From Bacteroidales bacterium H3 (lineage in GTDB: Bacteria; Bacteroidota; Bacteroidia; Bacteroidales; Muribaculaceae): a DNA stretch of 64,000 bases. This document shows, one piece after another, positions 17,474 through 26,210 of this stretch. The notes under the pieces are model-generated. The model saw only the letters and a program-made list of their open reading frames with translations, ran no database searches and was not told where the DNA came from. Position numbers and translations under genes: made by a program. Location: contig DAAN01000013.1 of the NCBI GenBank assembly GCA_001701135.1, positions 33,242 to 97,241 of the forward strand. The letters run 5' to 3'. Every line of letters starts with the position of its first letter. Position 1 is the first letter of the stretch.

Positions 17474-18334
17474 TTATCTGCGCAGTGAGATGCTCGATGC
17501 CACGTGCGAGGAGGTGTCGGGCGCCTGGTCGGTGGTGAGTTCGCGGGCGTTGATGCGCGAGGCCGCATTAGCGCTGAGCGATGCCTTCACGGCATGTCCG
17601 CTCACGGTGGCGCCGGCACCGCCGTTGGCATCCACTTCGAGATAGTTGGCCTTGATGCCGCTCACGGTGGCTGTGGCACCGCCGTTGACATCCACTTTCA
17701 CCTGTGAGGCAATTGCGCCGCTGATCTTGGCCACGGCGCCGCCGTTGCTCTCGATGTCGATGTCGTTTGCCTGAATGGAGCTGATATTGGCCACGGCACC
17801 GCCGTTGACCTCAACGTCGACCTCCGGGGCTTTGACGCCGGTGGCTACATTGGCTGTGGCACCGCCGTTTACTTCGAATGAGACTTTCTCAGAGGCGCTG
17901 ACGGTGCTCATGGCCGTGAAGACGGCGCCGCCGTTAACCTCGATGTCGAGATCGGGGCTGACCGACCAGGCGTTTTTGGCAACCAGCACAGAGCCGCCGT
18001 TCAGCTCGATATCCTTGACTGCCGGGGCGGTGATATGCACCACTATGTCGCCTGTGCGCATGATGCGCTGCTGGTTCCTTTTCAGTCGCAGCTCAAGTTC
18101 GCCATCCTCGATGCGGCAGATGAGGTCGTCGAGCATCTGGCGCGAGCCTTCGGCCTTGAAGTCGGCGAGTTTGCCGGTGGTGTAGATCACCTTGATGCCG
18201 CTGTTGACCGAGATTTCGTTGAAAGCGCGGGCACGCAGAGTGCGCGTCACCTTGGTATTGTCGTTGTCGGCGGCCAGGGCGCACAGAGGAGCCACCATGC
18301 ACATCAGTGCCAGGATTATGGATTTTAACTTCAT
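17474..18334 (-). CDS. Exported GIN-domain (DUF2807) protein
   Basis: The 286-residue protein has a cleavable signal peptide (MKLKSIILALMCMVAPLCALAA). The first part of the mature protein (about residues 30-110) resembles the DUF2807 'head GIN' domain (RARAFNEISVNSGIKVIYTTG). The second part is a series of short units repeating V/L-x-x-NGGA roughly every 20 residues, at least seven times, which predicts a right-handed beta-solenoid. Such proteins are abundant in Bacteroidetes; their biochemical role is not established. It has no lipobox, so it should be periplasmic or released. It is flanked by polA and the GH43-like gene, both in the same direction. Confidence 0.8.
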   Translation of the reverse strand: MKLKSIILALMCMVAPLCALAADNDNTKVTRTLRARAFNEISVNSGIKVIYTTGKLADFKAEGSRQMLDDLICRIEDGELELRLKRNQQRIMRTGDIVVHITAPAVKDIELNGGSVLVAKNAWSVSPDLDIEVNGGAVFTAMSTVSASEKVSFEVNGGATANVATGVKAPEVDVEVNGGAVANISSIQANDIDIESNGGAVAKISGAIASQVKVDVNGGATATVSGIKANYLEVDANGGAGATVSGHAVKASLSANAASRINARELTTDQAPDTSSHVASSISLRR

Positions 18335-18436
18335 GATTTTTGTTGTTTTGAGATTGTCTAATAATAAGACGTTTTAATCGCCCCGATGGTTGCACCGAAG
18401 CGATTTTTTTGTAGAAAAAAGTTGTGGCGAGGTGGC

Positions 18437-19504
18437 TTACTGCTGATGCAGGCTGCGGTATTTGAATTCGCGGGGTATGCGCGGAAGCGAGGCTTCGGTC
18501 CAGGTCAGATTGGTGTAGCGGGTGTCGATCACTTCAAACGAGTCATCGACCACCCGCCGCGCGGTGTATGTGAGATAATACTGGCCGGGAGTGTCGCCGT
18601 TGACCACCACGGTGTTGTAGATGGTGGTGGAGTCGGCTTCGGCGGTCTGGAACACCGGCTCGGGCGATTTTGTCCATGATTTGGGGTCGAGCAGATTGGA
18701 GCCGGTGGAGGCATGGAGCATGCCGGTGCAGGCATAGCAGGTCCACACGGCGCTGGCCGAGTAGAACACCACCACGTTGCGGCCGTCGGGCGACACCACG
18801 GCCTGCGGGTTCTCGTTGACAAAGATAGGATAGGTGGGCCGGTTGCCGTTGAAGTTGATCCACTGGCGTTCCCACTCATATTCGGGAGTGGAGATGGCCA
18901 CGCGTTTGGATCGCAGTGTGAACGGGTCAGCCATTTCGGCTATGTAGATGCACTGCACTTCCGTCTCGGTGCGCCGGCTCGGCCACCCCGACCAGAGCAT
19001 ATACAGCTTCTCCTTGATTTCGATCACCGTGGGGTGGATGCCGAAATTGAACCCGTCGTTGGTGATCACGGGGCCGTGGAGGGTCCAGTTTTGGGTGAAG
19101 GGGTCCTTGTCGGGGTTTTCGTATACGAAAATGCGGTGGAGGTCGGTGTTGACGCCGTCGTCGGCTTCGAAATAGATATACCACCGGTCGCGGATGCGGT
19201 GCAGCTCGGGCGCATAGATTCTGCCCAGGCTGTCGGGCAGGGTGAGAATCATGGAGTCGCGCGAATTCCGGATGTCGTGGATGTCGCGGTCGCGCTTGAA
19301 ACAGATGTCAAGCGCAAACCCTTCGTTGGTGAAATAGTAGGTGTCGCCGTTGTGATAGAAATAAGGATGATAGCCGACCTTGCAGAGCAGGTTGGAATCG
19401 TCTGATGTCATGGCATTCTGCTCCGGCGCGCAACCTCCGGCAATGGAGCCTGCGGCGACAGCTGTGACAATGGCAGCCAAAAGCAGATGAAGCTGAGCTT
19501 TCAT
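18437..19504 (-). CDS. GH43_26-like lipoprotein with substituted catalytic Asp residues
   Basis: The five-bladed GH43 fold is recognisable from IYAPELHRIRDRWYIYFEAD, GIHPTVIEIKEKLYMLWSGW, the ENPQ segment and VVFYSASAVWT, which read like exo-arabinofuranosidases of the GH43_26 type. In those enzymes the general base (ADP motif) and the pKa-modulating Asp (IDGT/IDPT motif) are aspartates. Here both positions are His (YHPY, IHPT), while the acid Glu is kept (NENPQ). A lipobox (AGGC) ends the signal peptide. The ATG at 19504 (MKAQLHLLLA) gives a normal lipoprotein signal; an ATG at 19525 is an alternative. It sits between the DUF2807 gene and the hybrid regulator and is likely part of the same glycan locus. 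It may be a glycan-binding pseudoenzyme. Confidence 0.8.
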   Translation of the reverse strand: MKAQLHLLLAAIVTAVAAGSIAGGCAPEQNAMTSDDSNLLCKVGYHPYFYHNGDTYYFTNEGFALDICFKRDRDIHDIRNSRDSMILTLPDSLGRIYAPELHRIRDRWYIYFEADDGVNTDLHRIFVYENPDKDPFTQNWTLHGPVITNDGFNFGIHPTVIEIKEKLYMLWSGWPSRRTETEVQCIYIAEMADPFTLRSKRVAISTPEYEWERQWINFNGNRPTYPIFVNENPQAVVSPDGRNVVVFYSASAVWTCYACTGMLHASTGSNLLDPKSWTKSPEPVFQTAEADSTTIYNTVVVNGDTPGQYYLTYTARRVVDDSFEVIDTRYTNLTWTEASLPRIPREFKYRSLHQQ

Positions 19505-19675
19505 GGAAAAAGTCGCTCCCGCCATCTTCACGACGGGAATGGTTTGGGTCAGTTAAAAAAACCGGGCAAATGCCCGTGCCCGCACCGGAGGGCGGATCGT
19601 GGATTACTTGGATTTGTGGTGTCGCGCCGGTGCGCGGCCGAGGAAGGTGATTGGTTTTTCAGGGTCCGGTAGTCG

Positions 19676-19706
19676 CAAAGTTAATGCGCCGGGGTGCGAA
19701 TGGCAA
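19676..19706 (-). promoter_or_regulatory. Bacteroidetes-type promoter for the GH43-like gene
   Basis: On the minus strand a TTG (19706-19704) and a TAACTTTG (19683-19676) are separated by 20 bp, which fits the phylum's -33/-7 consensus. The implied leader is about 165 nt. Confidence 0.6.
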
Positions 19707-19784
19707 GCTTTTTTCGGTCAATTAGTGATAAAAACTGACCAACGGATCCGATTCGCCTCATAATTACAACTTTAGGCGCCGGTG

Positions 19785-22700
19785 TCAGGTGGCGGAAGGG
19801 TCGGCTGCCGGGGTATCGGTTGCCGGCGGGTTGGAGATGTAGGAGGCATACTCCTTGGGGATGACGCCGAATTTCGCCTTGAAGCACTTTGCGAAATAGG
19901 AGGATGAGGTGAAGCCGGCCATGAGGGCGACGTCGGAGACGCGCTCGCCCCGTCGCAGCAGTGTGGCGGCATGGTCGAGGCGCAGGTTCTTGAGATAGTC
20001 GACAGGTGTGAGGCCAGTGAGACTCTTGAGTTTGCGGTAGAACGACGAGCGGCTCATGTTCATCTTCGAGGCCATGGCATCTATGGTCAGCTCGTCGTCG
20101 TTGATGTTCTCGGTGCAGTATTCGTTGAGGTTGCGGATAAACTCGGCGTCGATTCGCGAGGGGAAGGGGCCTTCGTCGATGATGCTGGGCATGGCGGCGC
20201 CGCCCTCGGCGGTGGCGCCGACCATGCGGTCGTAGAACACCTGCCGTGTCTTTATCACGTTGGCAATCTGCAATCTTATCTGCTTGATGGTGAACGGTTT
20301 CTCGATGTAGATGTCGGCGCCGCACTCCATTCCCTCCTCTTTGGCCGCGCGGTCGGTCTTGGCGGTGAGGATGATGAAGGGGAGGTGCGAGAAGCGCACG
20401 TCGTTCTTGACGCGGGCACACAGCTCGGCGCCGCTCATTCCGGGCATCATGAAGTCGGAGATGATGATGTCGATGTCGTGGTTTTCGAGTTTCACCAGGG
20501 CTTCGCGGGCGTCGCCGGCGGTGAACACGGTGCAGGTCTTCTCGAGCGCCTCGGCCGTGGCGGTGAGCAGCTCCTGGTTGTCGTCGACCAGCAGCACCGC
20601 CACGCGGCGCTCGGCGGGAGCCTCGGTCTCCCGGTCAGAGGATACGGCAGCGGCCCCTTCGATCGGCAGGTTGCCGGCTGTGGCGGCGGGCAGCGAATGG
20701 CTGTCGGCGCTGTTGCCGAGATCCTCGCCGGCCTGTAGGGGAAGCGTGAGGGTGAAGATGGCGCCGCCGGTGATGTTGTCGCCCACCGAGATGTCGCCTC
20801 CGTGAGCCACGGCGATGAGTTTGGCATAGGCCAGTCCCAGCCCGGTACCGAGCGAAGCGGCCACGCTGTCGCCCTTGACCTGGTAATAGGTATCGAAGAT
20901 TTTCGACCGCTCTTCGGGGTTCACGCCGGGGCCGTCGTCGCAGACGTTGAGCATGAATGAGTCGTCGGCGGTCTTCTGGAGCGAGACCACGATGCGCCGG
21001 CGGCCATATTTCACGGCGTTGCCCAGCAGATTCATGATCACGCGGTCGGTCTTCTCGGGGTCGATGATGGCCACGATAGGTTTCTCGGGGAGCTGGAGTA
21101 TGATCTCCTTGCCGGCTGTGACCGCGGGGTGGCGGAAACGGGAGCATATCTCGCTGACCATCTCGCTGATGTCGGTGCGGCGGCACTGCAGGCGTATCTC
21201 CTGGTCGCTCTCGGCCTTGCGGAAGTCGAGCAGCTGGTTGATGATGCCGAGCAGATAGTTGAGATTGTGGCGCATGGAGGCGATGTGGCGGTCGGTCTGG
21301 CGGCGCGAGAGGTTGCCCTGACGCGCCTCGTCGGCCATCTGCTCCATGGGCAGCGAGATGAGGGTGAGGGGGGTGCGGATCTCATGCACGAGATTGACGA
21401 AAAAGCGCATTTTGCTCTCGTAGGTCTCGCGCTCTTTCTTCACCTGCAGCTCGGCCAGCGAACGGCGGTAGCGGCGATCCATGCGGCGGCGCGACACCAC
21501 CGACACGCCCCACACGGCCAGCCCAAGCAGTATCACGCAGATGGCATAGAACCACCATGTGCGGTACCACGGGGGCAACACCACGATTTCCAGACGGCTT
21601 ACCTCCCCTTCGCCGGCGAAATCGGCGCGGGCCAGCAGCGTGTAGGTGCCGGGGGTGAGGTCGGTGTAGGTGATGTCGGAACTGTTGGTCGAGAGCCACG
21701 ACTTGTCGACTCCCTCGAGCATGTATTTCACTCTCACCGGGGGCATGTCGGCCGGGCGGGTGGTGGAGAGGGATATGGTGAAGGTGTTGTCGGCGTAGGG
21801 AAGGACGATGCGCGAGCGGGTGTAGAGGGGCACGTCGGCGCCGAGCCGACGCGCCTCGCCGCTGCTGTTGCCCAGATAGGGGAATGAGATCGACTGGATG
21901 TAGACGCGCGCCATGCCGTTGTCGGTCTTCATCTCGCGCGGGTTGAAGATGCGCACCCCGTGGTTTGAACCGAAGAGGATGCGGCCGTCGGCCACGTGGG
22001 CCGAGACGTCGGATATGGCGGCCATGCCGGGGTAGACGCGGTAGGAGTAGTAGTTGACTTTCTTGTCGGGAGCGATGCGGGCGAGCACGCCCGAGGCGTC
22101 GCCCACCCAGAGCGAGCCGTCGAGATCATCCTCGATGAAAATTACCGGGTGCTGGCGCGACATGGCGATGTCGAGGCTGCGGAAATCGTCGGCCTCCTCG
22201 TCGTAGCAGTAGATCTGGTTGTCGCGGGTCACCATCCACAGTTTCCCGCGCGAATCGAGATGGAAGATGACCGCCGAGCGGTTGCCTAAGGTGCGGCTCT
22301 CGAATGGGAAGAAGTAGTCGCCCGCCTTGTCGCGGCGGTAGATGCCGCGGCTGGCGGTGGCTGCCCACAGGCGCCCCGCGTTGTCCTCTGCCATGGTGAC
22401 GAATGGCTGGTGCGCCGATATTTTCATCGGGCTGAAGAAATTGTCGTCCGAGGGGTTATACTTGCAGAACCCCCAGTTGGTGAGCACGAAAATTTCGCCC
22501 TGGCGGGTGCGGTAGATGCGGTTCACCGAGTTGGAGACCAGTGAATAAGGCACCGTGGGGCTGTAGGTGTAGCTCTTATGCTGCCCGGTTTGGGTGTTGT
22601 AGTGAATAAGGCCGTCGTGGCGGGTGCCGATCCAGAGTTCGTCGCCGTGGGTCACGATGGAGGTGACTTCGGGCGCGCCCTCCAGGGTTATGGCGTGCGG

Positions 22701-23852
22701 ATTGTAGGTGTTGGTCTCGGCGTTGTAGTAGCCGATGCCTTCCGACGAGCCTGTCCACACTCCCCGGCCGTTGTCGGTGGCGCGCAGGGTGTTGGCCGGC
22801 GTGGGGAGCCCGCGTGGCGATGTCAGGCCGATGGTCTGGAAGTCGGCGGGCTTGAGAAATAGGTTGCTGACGCCGCCGCCCGAGGTGGTCAGCAGCAGCG
22901 AGCCGTCGGTGTCGTGGGCGATGTTGGTGACGCGGTCGTCCGAGATGGCGCCGTCGCCCATTGTCGACGGACGTGTCACTCGGTTATACTGCCCCGTGGA
23001 GGGGTCGAAGCTCCAGAGCCCGTCGTCGGTGCCGAGCAGCAGCGTGGAGTCGTCGCCCGGCGCTATCACGTTGATTTCGCCGCCGGGCACCGCCGCCGCG
23101 GCGCGGCTGATGGTGCGCGACGAGGTGTTGTAGCGGAAAAGTCCCTCACGGGTGGCGAAAAACACGTCGCGGCCCAGTGCGCAGAGGCGCAGGGTGTTTT
23201 TGTCGCCGTTGTAGTCGGGGAGCGCCACAGTTTCGAGGTAGCCGCCAGAGGTGTTGAATATCAACACGTTTCCGCTCGGGTCAATGGTGTAGACGCGCTT
23301 GTCGGCGCCGACGGTCATGTCGGAGAAAAATGAGTTCAGTCGGCTGTTCTGTATCAGTGTGGAGTCACTGAGATCATATACGAAAAAGCCCTGGCCGTGG
23401 GTGAGGATCCAGATGTGGCGGTCGTCGGCGGCCATAATCTTGTTGACGGGGGCGGTGACCTTCACGTTGTAGCGGGTGCGGTCGGGGAAAGGGAGGATTT
23501 CGTTGGTGTCGCGGCGGAATATCGCCAGGCCCGAGGTGCCCCCGAACCATATGTTGTCGCCATGCTCCCAGAGGGTGCTCACGCCGTTGCCCTCGGTGTC
23601 GTGGCCGTTGCCGAGATTCGACGGGAAGACCATGCGGCCGTTGCCGTCGTAGCAATAGAGGCCTGTGAACGTGCCCACCCATATGAACCCGAAGCGGTCG
23701 CGCAGGGCGCAGAGGCTGTTCTTGCCCTTGGCCACGTCGGTGTTTATCACCTCGGCGAAGCCGGGCGACGGATGCGCTGTGACCCGTAAGGCGCTTGTGA
23801 ATGAGAGGAGCAGGGTGATGGTATATATGATGCTTCTCTGAAGCTTGTTCAT
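19785..23852 (-). CDS. Hybrid two-component system sensor/response regulator (HTCS)
   Basis: About 1355 residues join a whole signalling pathway in one inner-membrane protein. After a signal peptide (MNKLQRSIIYTITLLLS) comes a periplasmic sensor built of two-component beta-propeller repeats (e.g. FIWVGTFTGLYCYDG) and a Y_Y_Y domain (KYMLEGVDKSWLSTNSS). Then come a membrane helix (about residue 775), a HisKA domain with the phosphoacceptor His in FFVNLVHEIRTPLT (about 820), HATPase (about 930-1040), a receiver domain with the Asp in IIISDFMMPG (about 1130) and a C-terminal AraC-type helix-turn-helix. HTCS proteins bind an oligosaccharide and switch on the adjacent glycan locus, here the divergent SusC/SusD operon. 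The ATG at 23852 is preferred over 23879 because it starts directly at the signal peptide. Confidence 0.95.
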   Translation of the reverse strand: MNKLQRSIIYTITLLLSFTSALRVTAHPSPGFAEVINTDVAKGKNSLCALRDRFGFIWVGTFTGLYCYDGNGRMVFPSNLGNGHDTEGNGVSTLWEHGDNIWFGGTSGLAIFRRDTNEILPFPDRTRYNVKVTAPVNKIMAADDRHIWILTHGQGFFVYDLSDSTLIQNSRLNSFFSDMTVGADKRVYTIDPSGNVLIFNTSGGYLETVALPDYNGDKNTLRLCALGRDVFFATREGLFRYNTSSRTISRAAAAVPGGEINVIAPGDDSTLLLGTDDGLWSFDPSTGQYNRVTRPSTMGDGAISDDRVTNIAHDTDGSLLLTTSGGGVSNLFLKPADFQTIGLTSPRGLPTPANTLRATDNGRGVWTGSSEGIGYYNAETNTYNPHAITLEGAPEVTSIVTHGDELWIGTRHDGLIHYNTQTGQHKSYTYSPTVPYSLVSNSVNRIYRTRQGEIFVLTNWGFCKYNPSDDNFFSPMKISAHQPFVTMAEDNAGRLWAATASRGIYRRDKAGDYFFPFESRTLGNRSAVIFHLDSRGKLWMVTRDNQIYCYDEEADDFRSLDIAMSRQHPVIFIEDDLDGSLWVGDASGVLARIAPDKKVNYYSYRVYPGMAAISDVSAHVADGRILFGSNHGVRIFNPREMKTDNGMARVYIQSISFPYLGNSSGEARRLGADVPLYTRSRIVLPYADNTFTISLSTTRPADMPPVRVKYMLEGVDKSWLSTNSSDITYTDLTPGTYTLLARADFAGEGEVSRLEIVVLPPWYRTWWFYAICVILLGLAVWGVSVVSRRRMDRRYRRSLAELQVKKERETYESKMRFFVNLVHEIRTPLTLISLPMEQMADEARQGNLSRRQTDRHIASMRHNLNYLLGIINQLLDFRKAESDQEIRLQCRRTDISEMVSEICSRFRHPAVTAGKEIILQLPEKPIVAIIDPEKTDRVIMNLLGNAVKYGRRRIVVSLQKTADDSFMLNVCDDGPGVNPEERSKIFDTYYQVKGDSVAASLGTGLGLAYAKLIAVAHGGDISVGDNITGGAIFTLTLPLQAGEDLGNSADSHSLPAATAGNLPIEGAAAVSSDRETEAPAERRVAVLLVDDNQELLTATAEALEKTCTVFTAGDAREALVKLENHDIDIIISDFMMPGMSGAELCARVKNDVRFSHLPFIILTAKTDRAAKEEGMECGADIYIEKPFTIKQIRLQIANVIKTRQVFYDRMVGATAEGGAAMPSIIDEGPFPSRIDAEFIRNLNEYCTENINDDELTIDAMASKMNMSRSSFYRKLKSLTGLTPVDYLKNLRLDHAATLLRRGERVSDVALMAGFTSSSYFAKCFKAKFGVIPKEYASYISNPPATDTPAADPSAT

Positions 23853-23927
23853 GGTGAATAATGTTGGGTTTACCCGCATTTTTGGTTAGCTGATGCAGGA
23901 AGAAGAATGGCTTTGGGTCAGATATTG

Positions 23928-23935
23928 CAAAGTTA
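23928..23935 (-). promoter_or_regulatory. Candidate -7 box for the HTCS gene
   Basis: On the minus strand the sequence is TAACTTTG, about 75 bp before the chosen start. No -33 element is obvious. Confidence 0.45.
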
Positions 23936-24017
23936 CAACAAAAAAATGACACAGTCGCCGTAATCCCCCAAAAATAGTATTATGTAATCAGGCGGTCTAT
24001 GGGGCGGCTTATGGGGC

Positions 24018-24035
24018 GGCGACTTTCCAGTCGCC
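24018..24035 (-). repeat. Dispersed hairpin repeat, copy 2 (inverted, compensatory stem change)
   Basis: Read on the minus strand it is GGCGACTGGAAAGTCGCC. Compared with copy 1, one G-C stem pair has become A-T on both arms, so pairing is kept. The GGAA loop is unchanged. The tail on the minus strand has two GCCGCCCCATA-like units. Confidence 0.85.
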
Positions 24036-24066
24036 GTTTTTCAAGGAAAATAGTATATTGTAATAA

Positions 24067-24084
24067 GGCGGCTGGAAAGCCGCC
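24067..24084 (+). repeat. Dispersed hairpin repeat, copy 3
   Basis: The core is identical to copy 1. Its tail has three degenerate units (TTTCCACAATGCC, TCTCCGCAATGCC, TTTCCACC). It faces copy 2 across about 30 bp. Confidence 0.85.
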
Positions 24085-24274
24085 TTTCCACAATGCCTCT
24101 CCGCAATGCCTTTCCACCCCCCTTCAATGTTAAATTGTGTTTTCTTTTATGCAGGAGGATGTAGGTAATTTATATATTTAAAGTGTTCGCGCGCACGCGT
24201 AGGCCGAGGCATGCTATGACCGAAAAATGATACTAAATGAACGATTTTTTGTGGCTTTTTAACAATTTATGCAG

Positions 24275-24282
24275 TTATTTTG
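24275..24282 (+). promoter_or_regulatory. Weak candidate -7 box for the SusC/D operon
   Basis: TTATTTTG matches the TAnnTTTG consensus at all but one key position; a TTTG lies 23 bp upstream (24248-24251), slightly further than usual. It would give a leader of about 200 nt. Confidence 0.3.
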
Positions 24283-24487
24283 CATCCGTAAACAAGTCTC
24301 CGGACGAGTGCATCTCCGCCCGGCGGCTCGACAACCCTAACAATAAAATAATTTCGAACCGTTACTTAACCAAATTCTTTAACCGATTTCACTAACCTAT
24401 CAATCCCATTTCTTCACTATTTAACAAACCTGTAACCCTCCCTGTAAACCAACAATTCAACGAACAAATCAACTTAAAAATAATGTC

Positions 24488-26161
24488 ATGAAATTGAAAA
24501 GATTACCCTTCTTTTGCAAATCCATGCTGGCAGCTCTCTGCCTGCTGGGCGCGGGGATGACTTTCACGTCGTGCGACGATGACTCGGAAGATCTCACTCA
24601 GGTCGACCGCGGTGCGCCGTTCGACCCTTCACAGCCTGTGTACATCACGAGCTTCACCCCCACCACCGGCGGCTACCAGGATCGTATCATCATCTATGGC
24701 AGCAACTTCGGTAACGTCAAGGAAAATGTTAACCTCACCATCGGTGGAAAGCCCGTGGTGATCGCCACTATCCGCGACAACGCCATCTACGGCTATGTGC
24801 CCTCCACCGCCTACGACAATGTCGAGACCGACACCGATGCCGAAGGCAAGGAAGTCAACAAATTCACCGGCGAAATGCATATCGTGGTCAGCGACGGCTA
24901 CGGCAACACCCAGGAAGCCACCGCTCCCGGCGTGTTCACATACACTCCCAAGAAAGTGGTGGGCACCCTCTGCGGCTCCACCAACGACTATGAGACCCAG
25001 GGCGAGGTGTTCGGCTCGTTTGAGGAAGCCCGCGGCTTTGCCTACGAGACCACCATGGAATTCGACCCCGAGGATCCCGACATGCTCTACATGCCCTACG
25101 ACATGATCCCCGGCTGGATGCCCAACGGCGGCGCATGGGGCGGCTATATCGTTAAAATCGATTTCAAGAACCAGCGCGTGGAGCGCGCCATCAGCGCCTC
25201 GAAATTCGGCAACCGACGCCTCAACGACATCACCTTCACCAAAGACGGCCAGTATATGGTGGCTTCGGTCTGCGCCTGGGACCAGCAGGAACGCACCCCT
25301 TCCATCTATATGATCAAGCGTGACGCCAAGGGCGGATTCTCCGACAATTCCGACATCCAGATCGCATGCCGCTTCAGCACTTCAAACGGTGTCTGCACTC
25401 ATCCCGTCAACGGCGAGATCTACTTCTTCGGCTATCCCAACGCCAACCTCCTCCGCTTCGACCCCGAAGACTATTTCGCAGGCGTTGAAGCCGGCACATG
25501 GACCGGTCTGCAGGCCGACGGCGCCTACGAAGAGGTGTTCCGCGTGTTCGATGTGAACTACACATCGTGGCTGGCCATGCACCCCTCGGGCAACTACTTG
25601 TATATCACCTGCGACAACATGCACTCGATCTATCGCTCGGATTATGACTGGGATGCCAAGACCTTCACCACTCCCTACGTGGCTGCCGGTACTCTGGGTG
25701 GCTACGGTTACAAGGAGGCTGTGGGCAGCGAAGCCCGTCTGGCATACCCCCATCAGGGCTGCTGGGTTCCCAACCAGCAATATATCGACGAGGGTCGTGC
25801 CGACATCTACGACTACTATTTCGCCGACTCGGGCAACTACTGCATACGTAAGCTCACCCCCGACGGCGTAGTCTCCACCGTGGCAGGCCGCGGCCAGTCG
25901 ACCGACGGCAACCTCTATGGTATGGAGGATGGCGACCCGCGCGCCGATGCCCGCTTCCGCGACATCCACGGCATGGCCTACGACGCCAAGCGCGACCGCA
26001 TCTACACCTGCGACCCCTGCAACTACCGCATCCGCTACTACGGCCTTGACTCCGTGATCGATGAAAGCACCGGTGACGACAACGCCGACAACGGCGACAA
26101 CGCCGACAACGCCGAGCCCCAGGGTGCCAAATTTCCCCCTCTGAAGCCTGCCGCACAATGA
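24488..26161 (+). CDS. IPT/TIG-domain, NHL-propeller surface lipoprotein (putative surface glycan-binding protein)
   Basis: The 557-residue precursor has a lipoprotein signal with the cleavage Cys at about residue 29 (TFTSC), followed at once by the acidic run DDDSEDL that resembles the Bacteroidetes surface-export signal. An immunoglobulin-like IPT/TIG domain (about 50-155, ITSFTPTTGGYQDRIIIYGSNFG) is followed by a six-bladed NHL-type propeller (about 160-525, for example YYFADSGNYCIRKLTPDG). A short acidic DNADN repeat and a Pro-rich end close the protein. It opens the operon, 49 bp before susC, where surface glycan-binding proteins often sit. The ligand is not evident from the sequence. 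Confidence 0.85.
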   Translation: MKLKRLPFFCKSMLAALCLLGAGMTFTSCDDDSEDLTQVDRGAPFDPSQPVYITSFTPTTGGYQDRIIIYGSNFGNVKENVNLTIGGKPVVIATIRDNAIYGYVPSTAYDNVETDTDAEGKEVNKFTGEMHIVVSDGYGNTQEATAPGVFTYTPKKVVGTLCGSTNDYETQGEVFGSFEEARGFAYETTMEFDPEDPDMLYMPYDMIPGWMPNGGAWGGYIVKIDFKNQRVERAISASKFGNRRLNDITFTKDGQYMVASVCAWDQQERTPSIYMIKRDAKGGFSDNSDIQIACRFSTSNGVCTHPVNGEIYFFGYPNANLLRFDPEDYFAGVEAGTWTGLQADGAYEEVFRVFDVNYTSWLAMHPSGNYLYITCDNMHSIYRSDYDWDAKTFTTPYVAAGTLGGYGYKEAVGSEARLAYPHQGCWVPNQQYIDEGRADIYDYYFADSGNYCIRKLTPDGVVSTVAGRGQSTDGNLYGMEDGDPRADARFRDIHGMAYDAKRDRIYTCDPCNYRIRYYGLDSVIDESTGDDNADNGDNADNAEPQGAKFPPLKPAAQ

Positions 26162-26210
26162 CTTCAGTCATAACCAATCTTCAAATCACGCTCTTCTAAC
26201 CTGAAATAAC

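Larger units (their letters stand above)
23853..24487. other. 635-bp divergent control region between HTCS and SusC/D operon
   Basis: No gene is visible. Going rightwards it holds the candidate HTCS -7 box (minus, 23928-23935), then a composite repeat block (about 23971-24117) with two oppositely oriented hairpins. A 25-nt direct repeat precedes the hairpins (23971-23995 and 24047-24071, three mismatches). Next comes an AT-rich stretch with a weak -7-like TTATTTTG (24275-24282), and a G-poor leader of about 150 nt up to the first lipoprotein gene. The regulator's operator is expected here but could not be picked out. Confidence 0.65.

Noticed and set aside
19785-23852. HTCS taken as two separate genes (sensor and AraC regulator)
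   Set aside because: The frame is continuous through all domains, which is the normal form of hybrid two-component systems.
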